From: Aurifilum marmelostoma
Lineage: Eukaryota > Ascomycota > Sordariomycetes > Diaporthales > Cryphonectriaceae
Assembly: GCA_027559495.1 (NCBI GenBank)
Contig: JAMXSV010000017.1
Location: 682,001 to 746,000, forward strand
Direction: 5' to 3'
DNA: 64,000 bases
Shown piece after piece: positions 46,949 to 58,648 of this stretch. A model generated the notes under the pieces. That model did no database searches and was not told the DNA's origin. It saw only the letters and a program-made list of their open reading frames with translations. Position 1 is the stretch's first letter. Each line of letters starts with the position of its first letter. Position numbers and translations under genes: made by a program.

Positions 46949-48379
46949 TTCTTTTTATTTTTCTCGAGATGAAAAAAAAGGAACAACAAATCACAGCACA
47001 TCGTGACTGGCCGACGCCGCGTTCTCAACTTATCGGACTCATACCCACTGTTCTTTCCAGGAGAATATACAGCCAGTCTTTTTTTTTGTTTCCCCTTCCT
47101 TTTGTTACTACGCCGGCATAACAGGACGTCGTATACACGGAACGGTCTTCCTGCACACACATACACACAAGTCTCCACCATCTATCTCCTACATCTTCTC
47201 TTTTCTTTTCCTCGCGTACAATCGCTGTCATCATCGTCACACACATTATTGCATTGCTCGGCGTCTTGAGGGAGAAGGCAATATATCAGACTACACCAGT
47301 CGAGCTCTCTGGATTTGCTTTGTGTTTTTCTATATCTTCAATAAGACAGCATGTGCTGGCCTGTCTGGATGGTTATGTTTTTTCATTCTGAGGAAGACCT
47401 GCTACCAGGATAGATCCTCAGCAGTGTGATCCTTGAGATCACGGATAATACAATCTCGTTCAATCTATCTAGTGGTTACTACTGGTCCACCTGAGAATCT
47501 CGTTAATGTGTGCATGCTACCATTGTCATCCCCAAAATGCAGCGTGCCGTAGGTGCTTGAGCTATATTTAGCATACTATGCAAAGGTCCACGGACGATCA
47601 GCAGAAGTGCTTGAGCAAGTGGCACTTGCTTTCTTCAAGCATACATGAGCTCGGAATTCCAGTTCAGGTGTTCAGTGAATGGATAACAGCACAAGTCAGG
47701 TACTCGAAAAGACCTCCATCTGTAGTCAAGATGAGTATGCATCCATCCAATGAAGAAAGAGGCTCACGTCAGGAAACCAGGACAGTTCTCTTGCCTCTCC
47801 TGTTCACATCATTTTTCTGAATGACAGCGCAAAATGCGCTGGACGCCATGTCCCACCGCCCTTTCTTAACAGTGCCAACGCCCTGGCTTCCTTTAGTGGA
47901 AGTGAGGCCGCTGTAGGCAGCACTAGTAGGGTAAGTGCTTGGAGGGAAGGAGCGGTCTTGGCCCTGGAACTTAAGTGGGGTGGTCTGTGCCCCTACGCGA
48001 CCCTCCTTCCCACAACGCGACTTGCTACGCGTTATCTCAAGGGTCCCACTTACTTTCGTTGCTCTACTCTCTCTCTCTTCCCCAAAACACCAAGATCCTG
48101 AACCTGGTCGAGCAGAGACCACAGACATAGTCGTCTATTTCAGTCCCGGTGGCTCTGCATGTTCTCAAGGAATCCCAATCTGGGCAATTGATCCTTTTCT
48201 CTCCAAAAACCAGGCACCCTCTTTCCCACTGTCCTCAAACTCGAATTGGATGTGAACTCGACGACAATTCTGACTCTCCCCCACGACGCAACAACACACA
48301 CACCTGCACACGCTCTTGACAAATCACTACTATCCCATTTCTGCCTTGTTCCTGGGCTAGGGGCTCACCCATCACATCA
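46949..48379. other. Intergenic region upstream of CAF-1 gene
   Basis: 1.4 kb between two plus-strand genes. It holds the 3' UTR of the unknown protein gene and the promoter and leader of the CAF-1 subunit gene (CT-rich from about 48000). No gene seen. Confidence 0.5.
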
Positions 48380-50401
48380 ATGCCATTAATGGTCATGTCA
48401 CCAAATGTTGCGGAGATGGACTCCCCAACCAGGAAGCGCAGCCATGAGGAGTACTCTGGTGATATCTCTGATGTTCTTGTCAAGTCTGGGTCCCAGGTCC
48501 ATGTGAAGATGGAACCTTCAGATATGGGTAGGCGCTCCCTCGAAATAAGTCACAGAGATATTGTCCTCTTTTTGATTCACAAAGCGGTGACAGCTGACCC
48601 ATCTTAAGAATGCACGTCGGTCCCATCACACCTGTTGAGACAGTCCCCCCCCAGTCCAGAGTAGCCCAGCAGCTCTCACCGAAGCCGGCTCGAGCACACC
48701 AGGTGGAGCCTCGACATCTCCCAATACTCCTACTCGACAGCCCCTTCAGCCTGTAGCCGTGGCACCTCAGAATTCTGTTGACACGAGCCAACCGTCAACG
48801 TCCCCTTCCGCCAAGACCACCACCTCCCTGCCGTCAGGCCAGGGTCCTCCTGCCAAGAAGAAGAAGTTAACGCCTCAGGAAAAGCAGGCTAAGCAAGCAG
48901 AGGACGCTGCAAAGAAGGCAGAGAGAGAAAAGAAGAAGCAGGAGAGCGACGCGCAGAAACAGGCCGAGAAGGAAAAGAGACAGGCGGAAAAGGAGAAGAA
49001 GCAGGCAGAGACCGAGGCTAGGAAGAAGGAGAAGGAGCAGAAGCGACTGGATGCCGAGCAGAGGGAGCGCGAGAAGAAGGAAGAGGCCGAGCGCAAGGCA
49101 CGTGCCCAGACCCGGATTGGTGCCTTCTTCAAGAAGGATCCCACGACGCCCAGGAACCCTCTGTCTGCAGTTGCCGACATACCGGTGAAGGCTAGAAGCC
49201 CGTCGCCGCCGGCTGCGCAGACCGAGTACGAGAAGCTCGCCATTCCCTTCTTCATTCATAAGAATGTTACGCTAGCGAAGAGTTGCTTTGCTGTGGATGG
49301 CGAGACCAGGGAGACCAAGTCTTCAATCATCGCGGACTACCTCGCAGGCAAGCGCTCCCCGGTCCAGACGAAGCCGTTCGATGCAGTCAGCACGCTGCAC
49401 CTTGTTGCCCCGCCCTTGCCGCGTGGAAAGCAGTTTCCGAGCGTCCGCGACATTATGTCCGATCAGGAGGGTGGTACCTCCAACCCCATCAACCTCACTG
49501 CGGAACGGTCGAAGGTGCCTACTCAGTCATGCTTGAAGACCGTCCCCATGAAGCAGTTCTCGTTCCACGAGGATGTACGCCCGGGTTACTTTGGTACGGT
49601 CACGAGTGTTCAGTCTGTGGCAGCACTGCGGAAGATGGCCCGAAACCCCACAGCGAAGGATTTGCCTCTGAACTATGATTACGACTCCGAGGCAGAATGG
49701 GTGCAAGGCGACGAGGAAGAAGATGCCGAAGGTATCGACGACATGACCGATGAAGAAGATGAAGAGGACGACGACAAATCCATGGACGGCTTCCTTGACG
49801 ACTCGGAGGACATAAGACGTGGTCCGCTGTTGGTCAGCTCAATGGAACCAGAGTCCAGCGGCATCTGCTACGAGGATCGCCACCGACGGAACCCAAACCC
49901 TCAGATGTATAAATTCCGCATGGAGTTCATCATCCGTAAGTTTAAACCAAGAGCCTTGCATGCTGATGCTTTCTAATCGCATACATAGCCGACCTCGAGC
50001 ACCACCATTCTATCGACCCCTTTTCCAGCGCATACTGGCCTCCTGATACGAAATCCGTCACAACCACCAGCCCAGGTCAGGTGGCCAAACCCAAGGCCAC
50101 AAAGGCTCAAATTGCTGAAGTCTCTTCAAACGGCACCATGCCTCCACCTCCCGCGCCGAAGGCTTCCACAGCTGCCACCAGCAAATCAACCCCTGTGGCA
50201 GGAGATCTCATCCCGGACGGGCTGCTAGATGAGTTCAAAGCTGCCATTCTCGAGTTCAAGTTTCTCCCAAAGGCAGCCTTAATACCGACGCTGCTGCACA
50301 AATTCGACAAATGCAAGAAGGCACAGATCACAGCGACATTGGAGCACCTGGCTGAGAAGCCCAAGAAGAAGGGAGATTGGCAGCTCAAGCCAGGCGTCTG
50401 A
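48380..50401 (+). CDS. RLF2: Chromatin assembly factor 1 large subunit (p150 / Cac1)
   Basis: Three exons (48380-48527, 48655-49935, 49989-50401) encode 613 residues. CAF-1 deposits H3-H4 behind the replication fork; its large subunit binds PCNA, DNA and histones. Visible in order: a basic start SPTRKRSHEE; a long Lys/Glu/Arg-rich helix (KER region, residues about 117-200); a canonical PIP box QTRIGAFF at about 201-208; the FHEDVRPGYFGTVTSV motif near 353; DLPLNYDYDSEAEW followed by an acidic ED domain; and a C-terminal winged-helix-like part (IPDGLLDEFKAAILEFKFLP, KKAQITATLEHLAEK) suited to DNA binding. Exon junctions restore SDMVQSSPAA and EFIIPDLEHH. In-frame ATGs at codons 1, 4, 6 and 13 make the exact start uncertain. 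Confidence 0.92.
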
Positions 50402-51492
50402 CGCTGGCTGTATTGATCGATTTGAGCCGTCTGCATATACTTTGGTATTGCGCCTTTGATTCCGAAGTGGAACTCTCGCGGGGGGGGGGGGGGGGGACGA
50501 GTTTAATGGCGCAGAATCTAATGATAATTGCGATCTCACACACCATGGCGTCGTAATAGGTAGCCTTTGTGGGTTGGGCAGCTCTGTTGGACGGGCAACT
50601 TACTACGCCATACCACTCTCGGAAGAGTATTGCGGATCAGATTCTCTCACCTTCAGTCTTGAGCCTTGACCAGTTGTGAGGTACATGAATTCGACGAGGA
50701 GTCAGGGTGGGGAACATCTTTGGTATTGGTCTGCGTATATGAATGAGCCAGCAATCGCTATTGCGATAAGGTAGGGGGAGGGAGTTATAGATTACACAAA
50801 TTTCTTGTCGGCATTTTTAGGAGTTGTGCTCATGAATCGCATCTAAGGCATTGAAATTTCATGCTCTATTGTCACTGAGGCCATCATTAGTCTGCTTTGT
50901 GTTTCTCATGAGCCACTCAACCTCGAATGAGTCTCCACCATGAGACACAGGTATAAAATGTTTGTACGAATTCCGGACAAACACATTCAACAAGTATCGA
51001 GATAAAGAGAAAAGGATAATGCCATTAAAGGACGGCTAATGTATGTGTGCGAGACAAAGAAGAAATAAAAAGAACAGAAAAAAAAACACGAGATAGATGT
51101 TCCCTGCTTCTGGAAATATACTTATTTGTCTTTCCCGGCTTCCTCGTCCCCTTCCCGTCCCCTCCCTATGCGAGCTATCATTTACTACCTTTAATTCAGT
51201 TTTAAGATCGGCCTTTTTGACAATTCCGTGAAGAACTTATCATGAGTTTCTTTTGCTCTTGGCTCGTTTCGTGGTCGCGTTCTTTCGGTACATACATAGA
51301 TACACATATTTGCCCAAGCCCAGTTCGCATTTCACGTTGCGCCCAGCCTCGTTTTTTTCCCCCTCCGCATATTCTTTGTGATTCTTGGCCCTTTCCTCTG
51401 TCTTACTCCATCATCATCACGTCGCGAAGAGATAGAAAATTTGAAGGAGAATCTTGGTTTGCCCTTTGATATTGGGCGGGTTGAGATCACCA
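50402..51492. other. Convergent 3' intergenic region (CAF-1 / RGD2)
   Basis: 1.1 kb between converging genes. It contains the longest G run of the window, 17 G at 50480-50496, just after the CAF-1 stop codon. No gene seen. Confidence 0.5.
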
Positions 51493-54340
51493 CTAATCAT
51501 CCATGGGCTTATCCTCCAACGTCACGCCCCGGTGCTCATCCGCAGCAGACTCGGCCAGCGGGGTGGGGTTGACAGGGATCCTGCGCCCCAGCGACGACCG
51601 AGCGGGGTTGCGGCCGAGAGAGTTACGCTTCTCAAGGGACTCGGTGGACTTGATGGTCTCGGAGCGACTCCTGGTCGAGTTGGGAGATTCGGTCGTCTCG
51701 CTGCCGTTGACGAGCGAGTCGGACGAGACACTCTGTGTAGGCGTGCCCGCCTCGCCCGGGACCTCAAGGCTGGAGCGCTTGATGCCGAGCACAGGGCCCA
51801 CGCTCTGTCTGGTCGCGGGGGCCTTCTCCGTCGGGCTGGTGACGCCGGGTGCAGACACGGGGAAGCGGCCGACGCTCCTGTCCCTACGGTGAGAGCTGCC
51901 TGGCCCGCGTGGGCTGGGTGCCGGGGAGGTCGCCCTGCTTCGGCTGCCTCCCGCCTTCTCCAGCAGTAAGCGCTGGCGCTCTTCCTGATATTGCCTGCGG
52001 TTGCTCTCGTTGGTGCTGATGGAGCGGGGCCGTTGGCTCTCCTTGCTCGATACCGAGGCCGAGAGGCCTTGTGTCGACATGCGCTTCAGCTCGCTAAAGA
52101 TGGCAGTCTTGTGGGCGAACAGGTCGCGAATCAGGCGGTACGCATGCTTCTCCTCCATGGTGAGGGAGGTCTCCACGCGTGGTCGCATGATGCAGGGTGC
52201 CAAGGTGGTGGCAAGAGAGGAAACATACTCCTCGTCGGCGCTCGTCAGCTCGATTAATCGTGTGAAGTGGTTCATGCATGCGTCAAGCGTGGCGATGTTG
52301 GTGAGCCTCAGCTGAGACAGTGTCTGCTGTAGCACGCCAACACGGTTTCCATCTTCGGAGGTCTCTGGTCCAGGATTATTGTACAGGTTTCTGATGATCT
52401 CATACACGTGAGAAGACACCAAAGAATCTTTGGTTGTTCGTTAGTAACGACCGCACACAGGTATGAGGTGGCAGGGTATATATGTAATTCCGGGACTTAC
52501 CAGGAAGTTCAAGGAGGTAAAGCTTAAGGAGGCTGGCAACAGTGGGTATATCGAATTCAGAAAACACCTCGGGCGAGAATGGCTTTCCGTCGTTGACCTT
52601 GGCACGGAGAGCATGCGTCTGGGACAGCGGGACGTCCACCAACCACACACCTCTCCTGGCATCATCACCTTCAAGGTCGGGATAGTGGTTGTCGAGGTAC
52701 GTGAGGATGGTGGTGAGGATCATGGGTACGCGCTTCTTGTCCGCTCTAGCGCGCGCTTCAAGGTCAACGCCGAAAGTCTGCTCATCGACCTTGTTGTAGT
52801 AGTTCTCGTAGATGGTCACCTTGGGGGCGAAACGACCCGTGCGGTAGTTCTCGAGGAGATAGCGCAGATCACCCTGTGGCTGGATCGTCTCCTGGTACAG
52901 CATCATCTTGTCGACGGCAGACTGGATGATGGGCAGGACATTGCCAATGGCGCCCGAGAAGTCAAGGATGACAGTCTTGATGGCCTTCAGCCGGTCGAGC
53001 TCGCAGCGCTCCAGGAACTTGAGATGCACCGAGATGGCCTCCTCAAGCTCGCATCTCGTCTCGTCCAGCTTCCTGACACCGGTCTTGTACTTGTCATCGG
53101 CTTCCCTCTGCTCCCTGCGCAGGCGGTCGGCTGGGGTCTCGTTGGGGTATGGGTTGTTGAGAGGGTTCCAGTTCGCGAGGTACTCGTTGAGGGTGCCCAC
53201 GACGGGCGAGTCGGCACTGTCGGGTCCGTTCGATGCCATCGAGAATGTTCTCCCGACCGCTGGTTTCTTCTCGGGGACACCAGACATCTGGAAGGCCCTG
53301 GGCCGCCACTGGTAAAACAACTTGGAGCTGTTCGCAAAGGTGTTCCCGACATTTCCCACAAGCCTCAAGAAACCGGCCGAGACCAGGTCCTGCCCGATGC
53401 GCTCCGCGTAGCTGACGCTGGTGGTGTCCATGTACTTTTGCAGGTACTCGACAATGTCCGCGCCGGCAGAAGTATTCATATACGTTCCCAGGATCGGCAC
53501 CTTGGTATCCTGCAGTTTGATGTTGTTTAGCATGTGCGTCAGGCGCTTCTTCATCTCCTCGGTGTCGAAGTGCTCGTCGCCGATCTCAAACACCTCGTCG
53601 TCATCGCTGACATCGGCCTCCTTGTTGTCCGACACCTTGATCTCGGGTATGTTGGGCTTGGGGCTGTCCTGCGGGTCCTGAAAGGCGAACTTGTTCTCCT
53701 CCTCGAGGTCTTCAACCAGGCGGCACTTGTTGAAGTAGTTGCTCCTCAGCTTCTTGACCTGCTCGGCCTGTCTGTCGTGGGCCTTAATCCGGGTCTGCAG
53801 CTCATCCTGTGAGTCTTGTATGCGCGTCTCGTGGGCCTCGCACCACCTCGAAAAGGGGTTGACGACCAGGTCTCGGATGTTCTGGGCGATCTTCTTGTGG
53901 TTCTTTGCGCCGTCCACCATCTCGGTCCGCACGCCGTCGAATGCCTGCGCAGAAAGTAAAGAAAAGGGGTTAGCTTGGCCAGAGGCCGCCTAGCCGAAAA
54001 GCCGATGGAGGAGGGGGATGGGGGATGGGAGGGTTTGGAATGCGTACTTTGCGAACGCTGGCGCCATCGTCTTTAGAGAAGCCGCCCTGGATCTTGTCGG
54101 CTGCGGGGGCGATCTCGGAGAGCTTCTGGCCATATGCCTCCTCTGCCTCTGCGCGCATGCGGGCGATTGTCAAGACCTGCCTGTTCTCGATGACGCCCTG
54201 CTGCAGCTTGCTGAACAGGACCCCGAGGCCTACCGGTTGTCAGCGGGGAGCAGTCCACCATACCTGGGTTCCTTGACTCGAGGATGCATCCTACCTGCGG
54301 CATAGTCGCCCGTCCAGAAACTGTCCTGAAAGCTGGGCAT
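51493..54340 (-). CDS. RGD2: Rho GTPase-activating protein, RGD2 type (F-BAR, DEP, RhoGAP)
   Basis: Four exons on the minus strand (54340-54295, 54229-54048, 53944-52501, 52427-51493) encode 868 residues. The start MPSFQDSFWTGDYAAGLGVL begins an FCH/F-BAR domain that continues past residue 200 and should bind and bend membrane. A DEP domain lies at about 230-305 (ILGTYMNTSAGADIVEYLQK, then RIGQDLVSAGFLRLVG). The RhoGAP domain spans about 475-690 (FGVDLEARARADKKRVPMIL, VASLLKLYLLELPDSLVSSH). At the place where RhoGAPs have the arginine finger (GxxRxSG), this protein reads GVWLVDV, without the Arg. The C-terminal 220 residues are Ser/Pro-rich and probably phosphorylated. Yeast Rgd2 acts on Cdc42 and Rho5; a role in polarity or septation is inferred by family. 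Confidence 0.92.
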
Positions 54341-56034
54341 GTTGGGCAGTGACGACAGATTACCTGCGTCAGGCCTATTGCGTCTTGTGGGAGGATGCGA
54401 CAAGTGTGAGTGATCAGAACTGCGCGATGCCTAGAGACATGTACGCCCTGCTCCTTGTTTTCTTGTTCTTCTTCTTCTTCTTCTTCTTCTGTCGCTGAGG
54501 GGAAGGTTTTCGCAAATTCGGGAAAGAGACTTGTCGATGTTCGGGAAGGCAGTCGTGGGTCACAAGACGTCTTGGGGCTGGACTCTTCTGTTCTTCGATC
54601 TGATCGGCTGAACCCGAGCAGGGCTAGGAGATTCCGATGAGGCTCAGCAGCTGGGCTGTTGGTGGCCCCAAGTCTGTGTCCAGGGACCTGTTGGATTATG
54701 GATCGTGGGTCTTTCCGCCGTTCTAGGAATCGAGAGCTGACGGCGGCGGTGAATAAATAACTTCGAGATGATGATGGCTCTCTCGTATAGTCAGAGGGAG
54801 TCAACTCGGGCGAGAGGTTTGCGGGATACGGGTATCTGTCAGTCGATAACTAGAAAGAAAGAAGCGCAGACGGGAGTACCCTATTAGACGAGGACGAAGA
54901 AGGCCACACGATAAGGGGGGGGTCACGACTACTTTCTGCGCTGTCGAGCTAGAAGCCAAGGAAAAAGGAACCTTGGACTATCCACGTCGGTTTTCGTGAA
55001 ATGCGCCGTATAAACCTTGTAAGGAAGAAAAAGCGAGTCTCCAGCGCGGTACTAGAGGGATCCGCCAGGGCTGTCGTCCAGTCACAATCATTGGTGACAG
55101 GCGTCTAAAGTTCAGTTGGATCAGGGGCCCCCATCAGCATGAGGCAGCCCCGGCCCCGTCCAAGCCCTGAGCCGGATTGCCCCTGGACCCGCGAATCAGT
55201 GGACGAGCGCCGACGAGAGGACCTGAACGCTCCCTGAAATGAGGCACACCTCGCCCAGTCTATCTAGGCCTGACACCTTTTTTTTTTTCTTCCCTGTCTT
55301 GATTTTCCCCCTTCCCCTTGTACTCCATACCACTGCATATATCTGCTGGTACCTGGTGACGTCGATCTTGCAAATTTTAGCTGCATTGCTTCTCCTACAA
55401 TTTCATGGCGCTGTTCTCTCCATTGAGACGTCACACCCACATCAAGCCCCATATCGACTTGTTGAAGCAGAGAACCTGAGTACGATACCTCAAGACGTTT
55501 CTCAAGGGTTCCATCCCTTACTTAAGAGTCAATCCACATAGAAAAAAGGGTCGATACTACGAGATGTATTGAAGGAGGGACAACCTCGTACACAGCATAA
55601 TTACTCCTCCATATTAAAACAAATAACCACTAACATGTGACATGTCTTGTTCCCACAACCTTAGTGTGTGCTTTTACAGGCCTAGAGGCGAGGAATGGCG
55701 CAAATCGGACAATCAACTAACTGTAAATCAATTCAGTAGCAGCAACGGTTTCAACGGTTAGACAGGGATGGGATTAAGCGACAAGCGCTGCCCGGTTATT
55801 GCAGCATTCTATGCTGACATGAGCCATGTCGCTTATCAATACAGGCAAGCAATCAACCGCCCATTGCGTTGCAACGAGACGCAACACAACGTCACTCATT
55901 GCTGTGCTCTTTCCTACCCAGTACATGCCGGGCTGGATTTGTGCTCGTAGCGACATATCTACTTGTCAGACACGCGCTCTATCACTCGACCTTTTGGACA
56001 GCTCCTCAAGGATTCCCGTCAGTCAGCAATTACC
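54341..56034. other. Divergent intergenic region (RGD2 / dipeptidase)
   Basis: 1.7 kb shared upstream space. A (TTC)8 tract at 54466-54490 lies 126-150 bases upstream of the RGD2 start and reads as GAA repeats on its coding strand. No gene seen. Confidence 0.5.
54466..54490. repeat. (TTC)8 microsatellite upstream of RGD2
   Basis: About eight TTC units between RGD2 and the dipeptidase gene, in the presumed RGD2 leader or promoter. Confidence 0.95.
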
Positions 56035-57523
56035 ATGAACTCAACCGAGAAAGGCGAGAAGGGCCAGCCTTGCAAGGCCGCCCCGAACAAAGGAGATGAC
56101 ATTCGCCGGAAAGCGCGCTCGCGGCCTCAGTATATTGCACTGCTCGCTGTGTGCCTCCTATTCATGTCTCACCATTGCATTCGTGCCATCTCATCACGTC
56201 TGCTCCCGCCTCAGCCTCTCACCGTTGACGAACGGGTCAGGAATATCCTCTCCACCACACCTTTGATAGGTGAGCATCTACTTGTCCATCTAACCCCGCA
56301 AGCCTTGTTCCTGTTTCTTTTTTTTTTTTTTTGGGACGAAAATTGGATGCTCATATATCTCATCAAACCCAGACGGTCACAATGATATGCCTATCATGCT
56401 TCGCTGGTTATATAATAACCACATCAATAATAAGACATTCCAGGTCCCCTTCGAGACCGGCAAAACCCCAGGACATGTCGATCTGCCCCGTCTCCGCGAT
56501 GGCATGAACGGCGGCGCTTTTTGGAGTCTCTACTGGATGTGTCCAGATAACATGACCAACTTTGAAGATGACGTCTACGCCCCGATCGTCCAGGCCACGT
56601 ACCAACAGATCGATCTCATGACCCGCATGCAGGCGCTCTACCCGACCCAGTTCTCCCCCACGGTCAACTCCAGCAATGCCCTGGCCGCCTTCCAGCGGGG
56701 CCAGCTCATCTCGCCCTTTGGCATTGAGGGTTTGCACCAGATCGGGAACAGCGTGGCCAACCTCAGACGCTTCTATGACATGGGCGTGCGGTACGCCACG
56801 CTCACCCACAACTGCCCCAACCGCTTTGCCGACGCGGCCCTCTGGTCGAACCCGACACGCAAGGCGCCCGAGGGCGGGCTCTGGGGCGGCGTGAGCGAGG
56901 AGGGCAAGGCGCTGGTGCGCGAGATGAACCGCATCGGCATGATTGTCGACCTGTCGCACACCAGCGTCGACACGCAGGTCCATGTGCTCGGCGGGGGTGG
57001 CGACGGCTGGGGCGGCAGCTTGGCGCCCGTCATCTACAGCCACAGCTCGGCGCACAGCGTCTGCCCCCACCCGCGAAACGTCCACGACCGCGTCCTGCAG
57101 CTGGTCAAGGAGCGGAACAGCATCGTCATGGTCAACTTCGCGCCCGACTTCATCTCGTGCGTCGAGGCGGACAACGAGAACGGGCTGCCGGACTTCTTTC
57201 CGCCCAACTCGACGCTGGAACAGGTGGTGAAGCACATCACGTATATCGGCGACCTGATTGGCTACGACCATGTTGGTCTCGGCAGTGATTTTGACGGGAT
57301 CGGCAGCACGCCCGAGGGGCTCGATGATGTCTCCAAGTATCCTGACCTGGTGGCGGAGCTGCTGCGGCAGGGCGTGAGCGATGATGATGCTGCCAAAGTT
57401 GTGGGCGGGAACCTGCTCCGCGTGTGGAAGGATATTGATACCGTGGCCTTGGATCTGCAGTCCAAGGGCACTCTACCTTTGGAAGATAATCTGGGCCCGT
57501 TGAACGTTGGGTCCACGTGGTGA
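56035..57523 (+). CDS. Membrane dipeptidase, M19 (renal dipeptidase) family
   Basis: Two exons (56035-56269, 56373-57523; intron 56270-56372) encode 461 residues. A short basic cytosolic head (IRRKARSRPQ) and one hydrophobic segment from residue 33 (YIALLAVCLLFM) suggest a type II membrane protein with a lumenal or outside catalytic domain. All binuclear zinc ligands of the family are present: His81 and Asp83 in DGHNDMP, whose first codon is split by the intron; Glu197 in GIEGLHQIGN; His274 in VDLSHTS; and His302 in VIYSHSSAHS. GSDFDG follows near the C terminus. These enzymes split dipeptides, including some with D-residues. There is no GPI signal at the C terminus. Full family length, apparently intact. 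Confidence 0.93.
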
Positions 57524-58116
57524 TCCCGAGTTGGTGGTGTCATTCTGAGAATGGTCGACGGCAGAGGACGATGCCTGAGATCTGTATTCAGTTTCTCTTT
57601 TCTTGAAATCTGGCCGGGCTAGGGTTCCGTGTGGCCTCAATTATCTGCCTAACTGTGTCAGTCAGTCAGTCACCATTGGCAAATATATAGCAGGTGCAAA
57701 TTGAACTGGATATAATTGTAACATGGGACGACTTTGAAGCCTCACCCAACAGGCAGATGAAAGACAACGAGGATGGTTGTTCATTCGGACCTCTCAAGTC
57801 TGAGATTGAAGGCTATCCCTGCTTGAACCTTCTGAATGCTTTTTCTATCAAAACTGTCTGGTTGAGGTCCAGCATGATTGGGCTCTCTTCAGGCCCATCT
57901 TTCCTCGACTTTGCGTGGTATATATATATATACATATCTTTTGTTTTGGTTTTTTCCCCCCTCCAGCACGCGACAATTTCCTGCTATGGGCTCTGCCGTC
58001 CTCAAGAGTAAAATTCGCATGCCATTCACGACCCGTCGATGTCGCAAACAAGGCCGACGTCCACAGACGCACGCCACCCCTGCATTCCTTTTCTCCTATG
58101 CTGTATAACGACTCGA
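57524..58116. other. Convergent 3' intergenic region (dipeptidase / uS13m)
   Basis: 593 bases between converging genes, with a short TA repeat near 57919-57932. No gene seen. Confidence 0.5.
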
Positions 58117-58648
58117 TCACCACCGCCCGAACCTCTCCAACCTGTTCAACCGGGCCGCCGTCGCGTTCTGGTTGCGCGCCCGCTGTCCGCGCACCGGCAG
58201 ACCCATGACGTGTCTCTTGCCCCTGTACGAGCCCATATCCCTCAACCGCTTGATGTTGTTCTGCACAATCTTGCGCGCGTCGTTCTCGATCGTCATGGAC
58301 GAAAGCTCGGCCGTCAGCTGCATGACGGTCTTGGGGCTGAGGGCCTCGAGGCGCTGGCGGGGGAAGATGGAGTACTTGGCCATGATCCGGTCGGCGGATT
58401 GGGTGCCAAGGGCGAAGAAGGAGGTGAGGGCTTTCTATATGTGTGGGAAGAGGAGATGAACGTCAGTCGGATATCGTTGCTGGGTTATCTCTCGGTGAAC
58501 AAGAGTCAATGGGCCCGAGGGGTTGGGGGTTAATGTACCTTGACGAGCTTTTTCTCGCCAAAGTTGACGCCGAAAATGAAGATCTGGAAGTGAAAAGTCA
58601 GCCTTGAATCGCAATCTCGGCGCTGAAATCGTGTGCGCTTACCGCCAT
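58117..58648 (-). CDS. SWS2: Mitochondrial small-subunit ribosomal protein uS13m
   Basis: Three exons on the minus strand: 58648-58643 (only six coding bases, ATG GCG), 58583-58539 and 58434-58117; 122 residues. The joined N terminus MAIFIFGVNFGEKKLVKKAL with TSFFALGTQSADRIMAKYSI is the uS13 N-terminal helix-turn-helix. The C-terminal basic part (NIKRLRDMGSYRGKRHVMGL, PVRGQRARNQNAT) binds rRNA and contacts the P-site tRNA anticodon region in the ribosome head. Length and residues match mitochondrial rather than cytosolic S13/S18. No separate cleavable presequence is obvious, as in other fungal homologues. Both introns have standard ends (GTAAGC...CAG; GTACAT...TAG). Confidence 0.92.

Noticed and set aside
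52463..53530. 355-codon plus-strand open frame
   Set aside because: Fully antisense to the RhoGAP gene; long antisense frames arise from GC-rich third positions. No domain in its translation.
56408..57271. 287-codon minus-strand open frame
   Set aside because: Antisense to the dipeptidase, whose metal ligands are all conserved on the plus strand.
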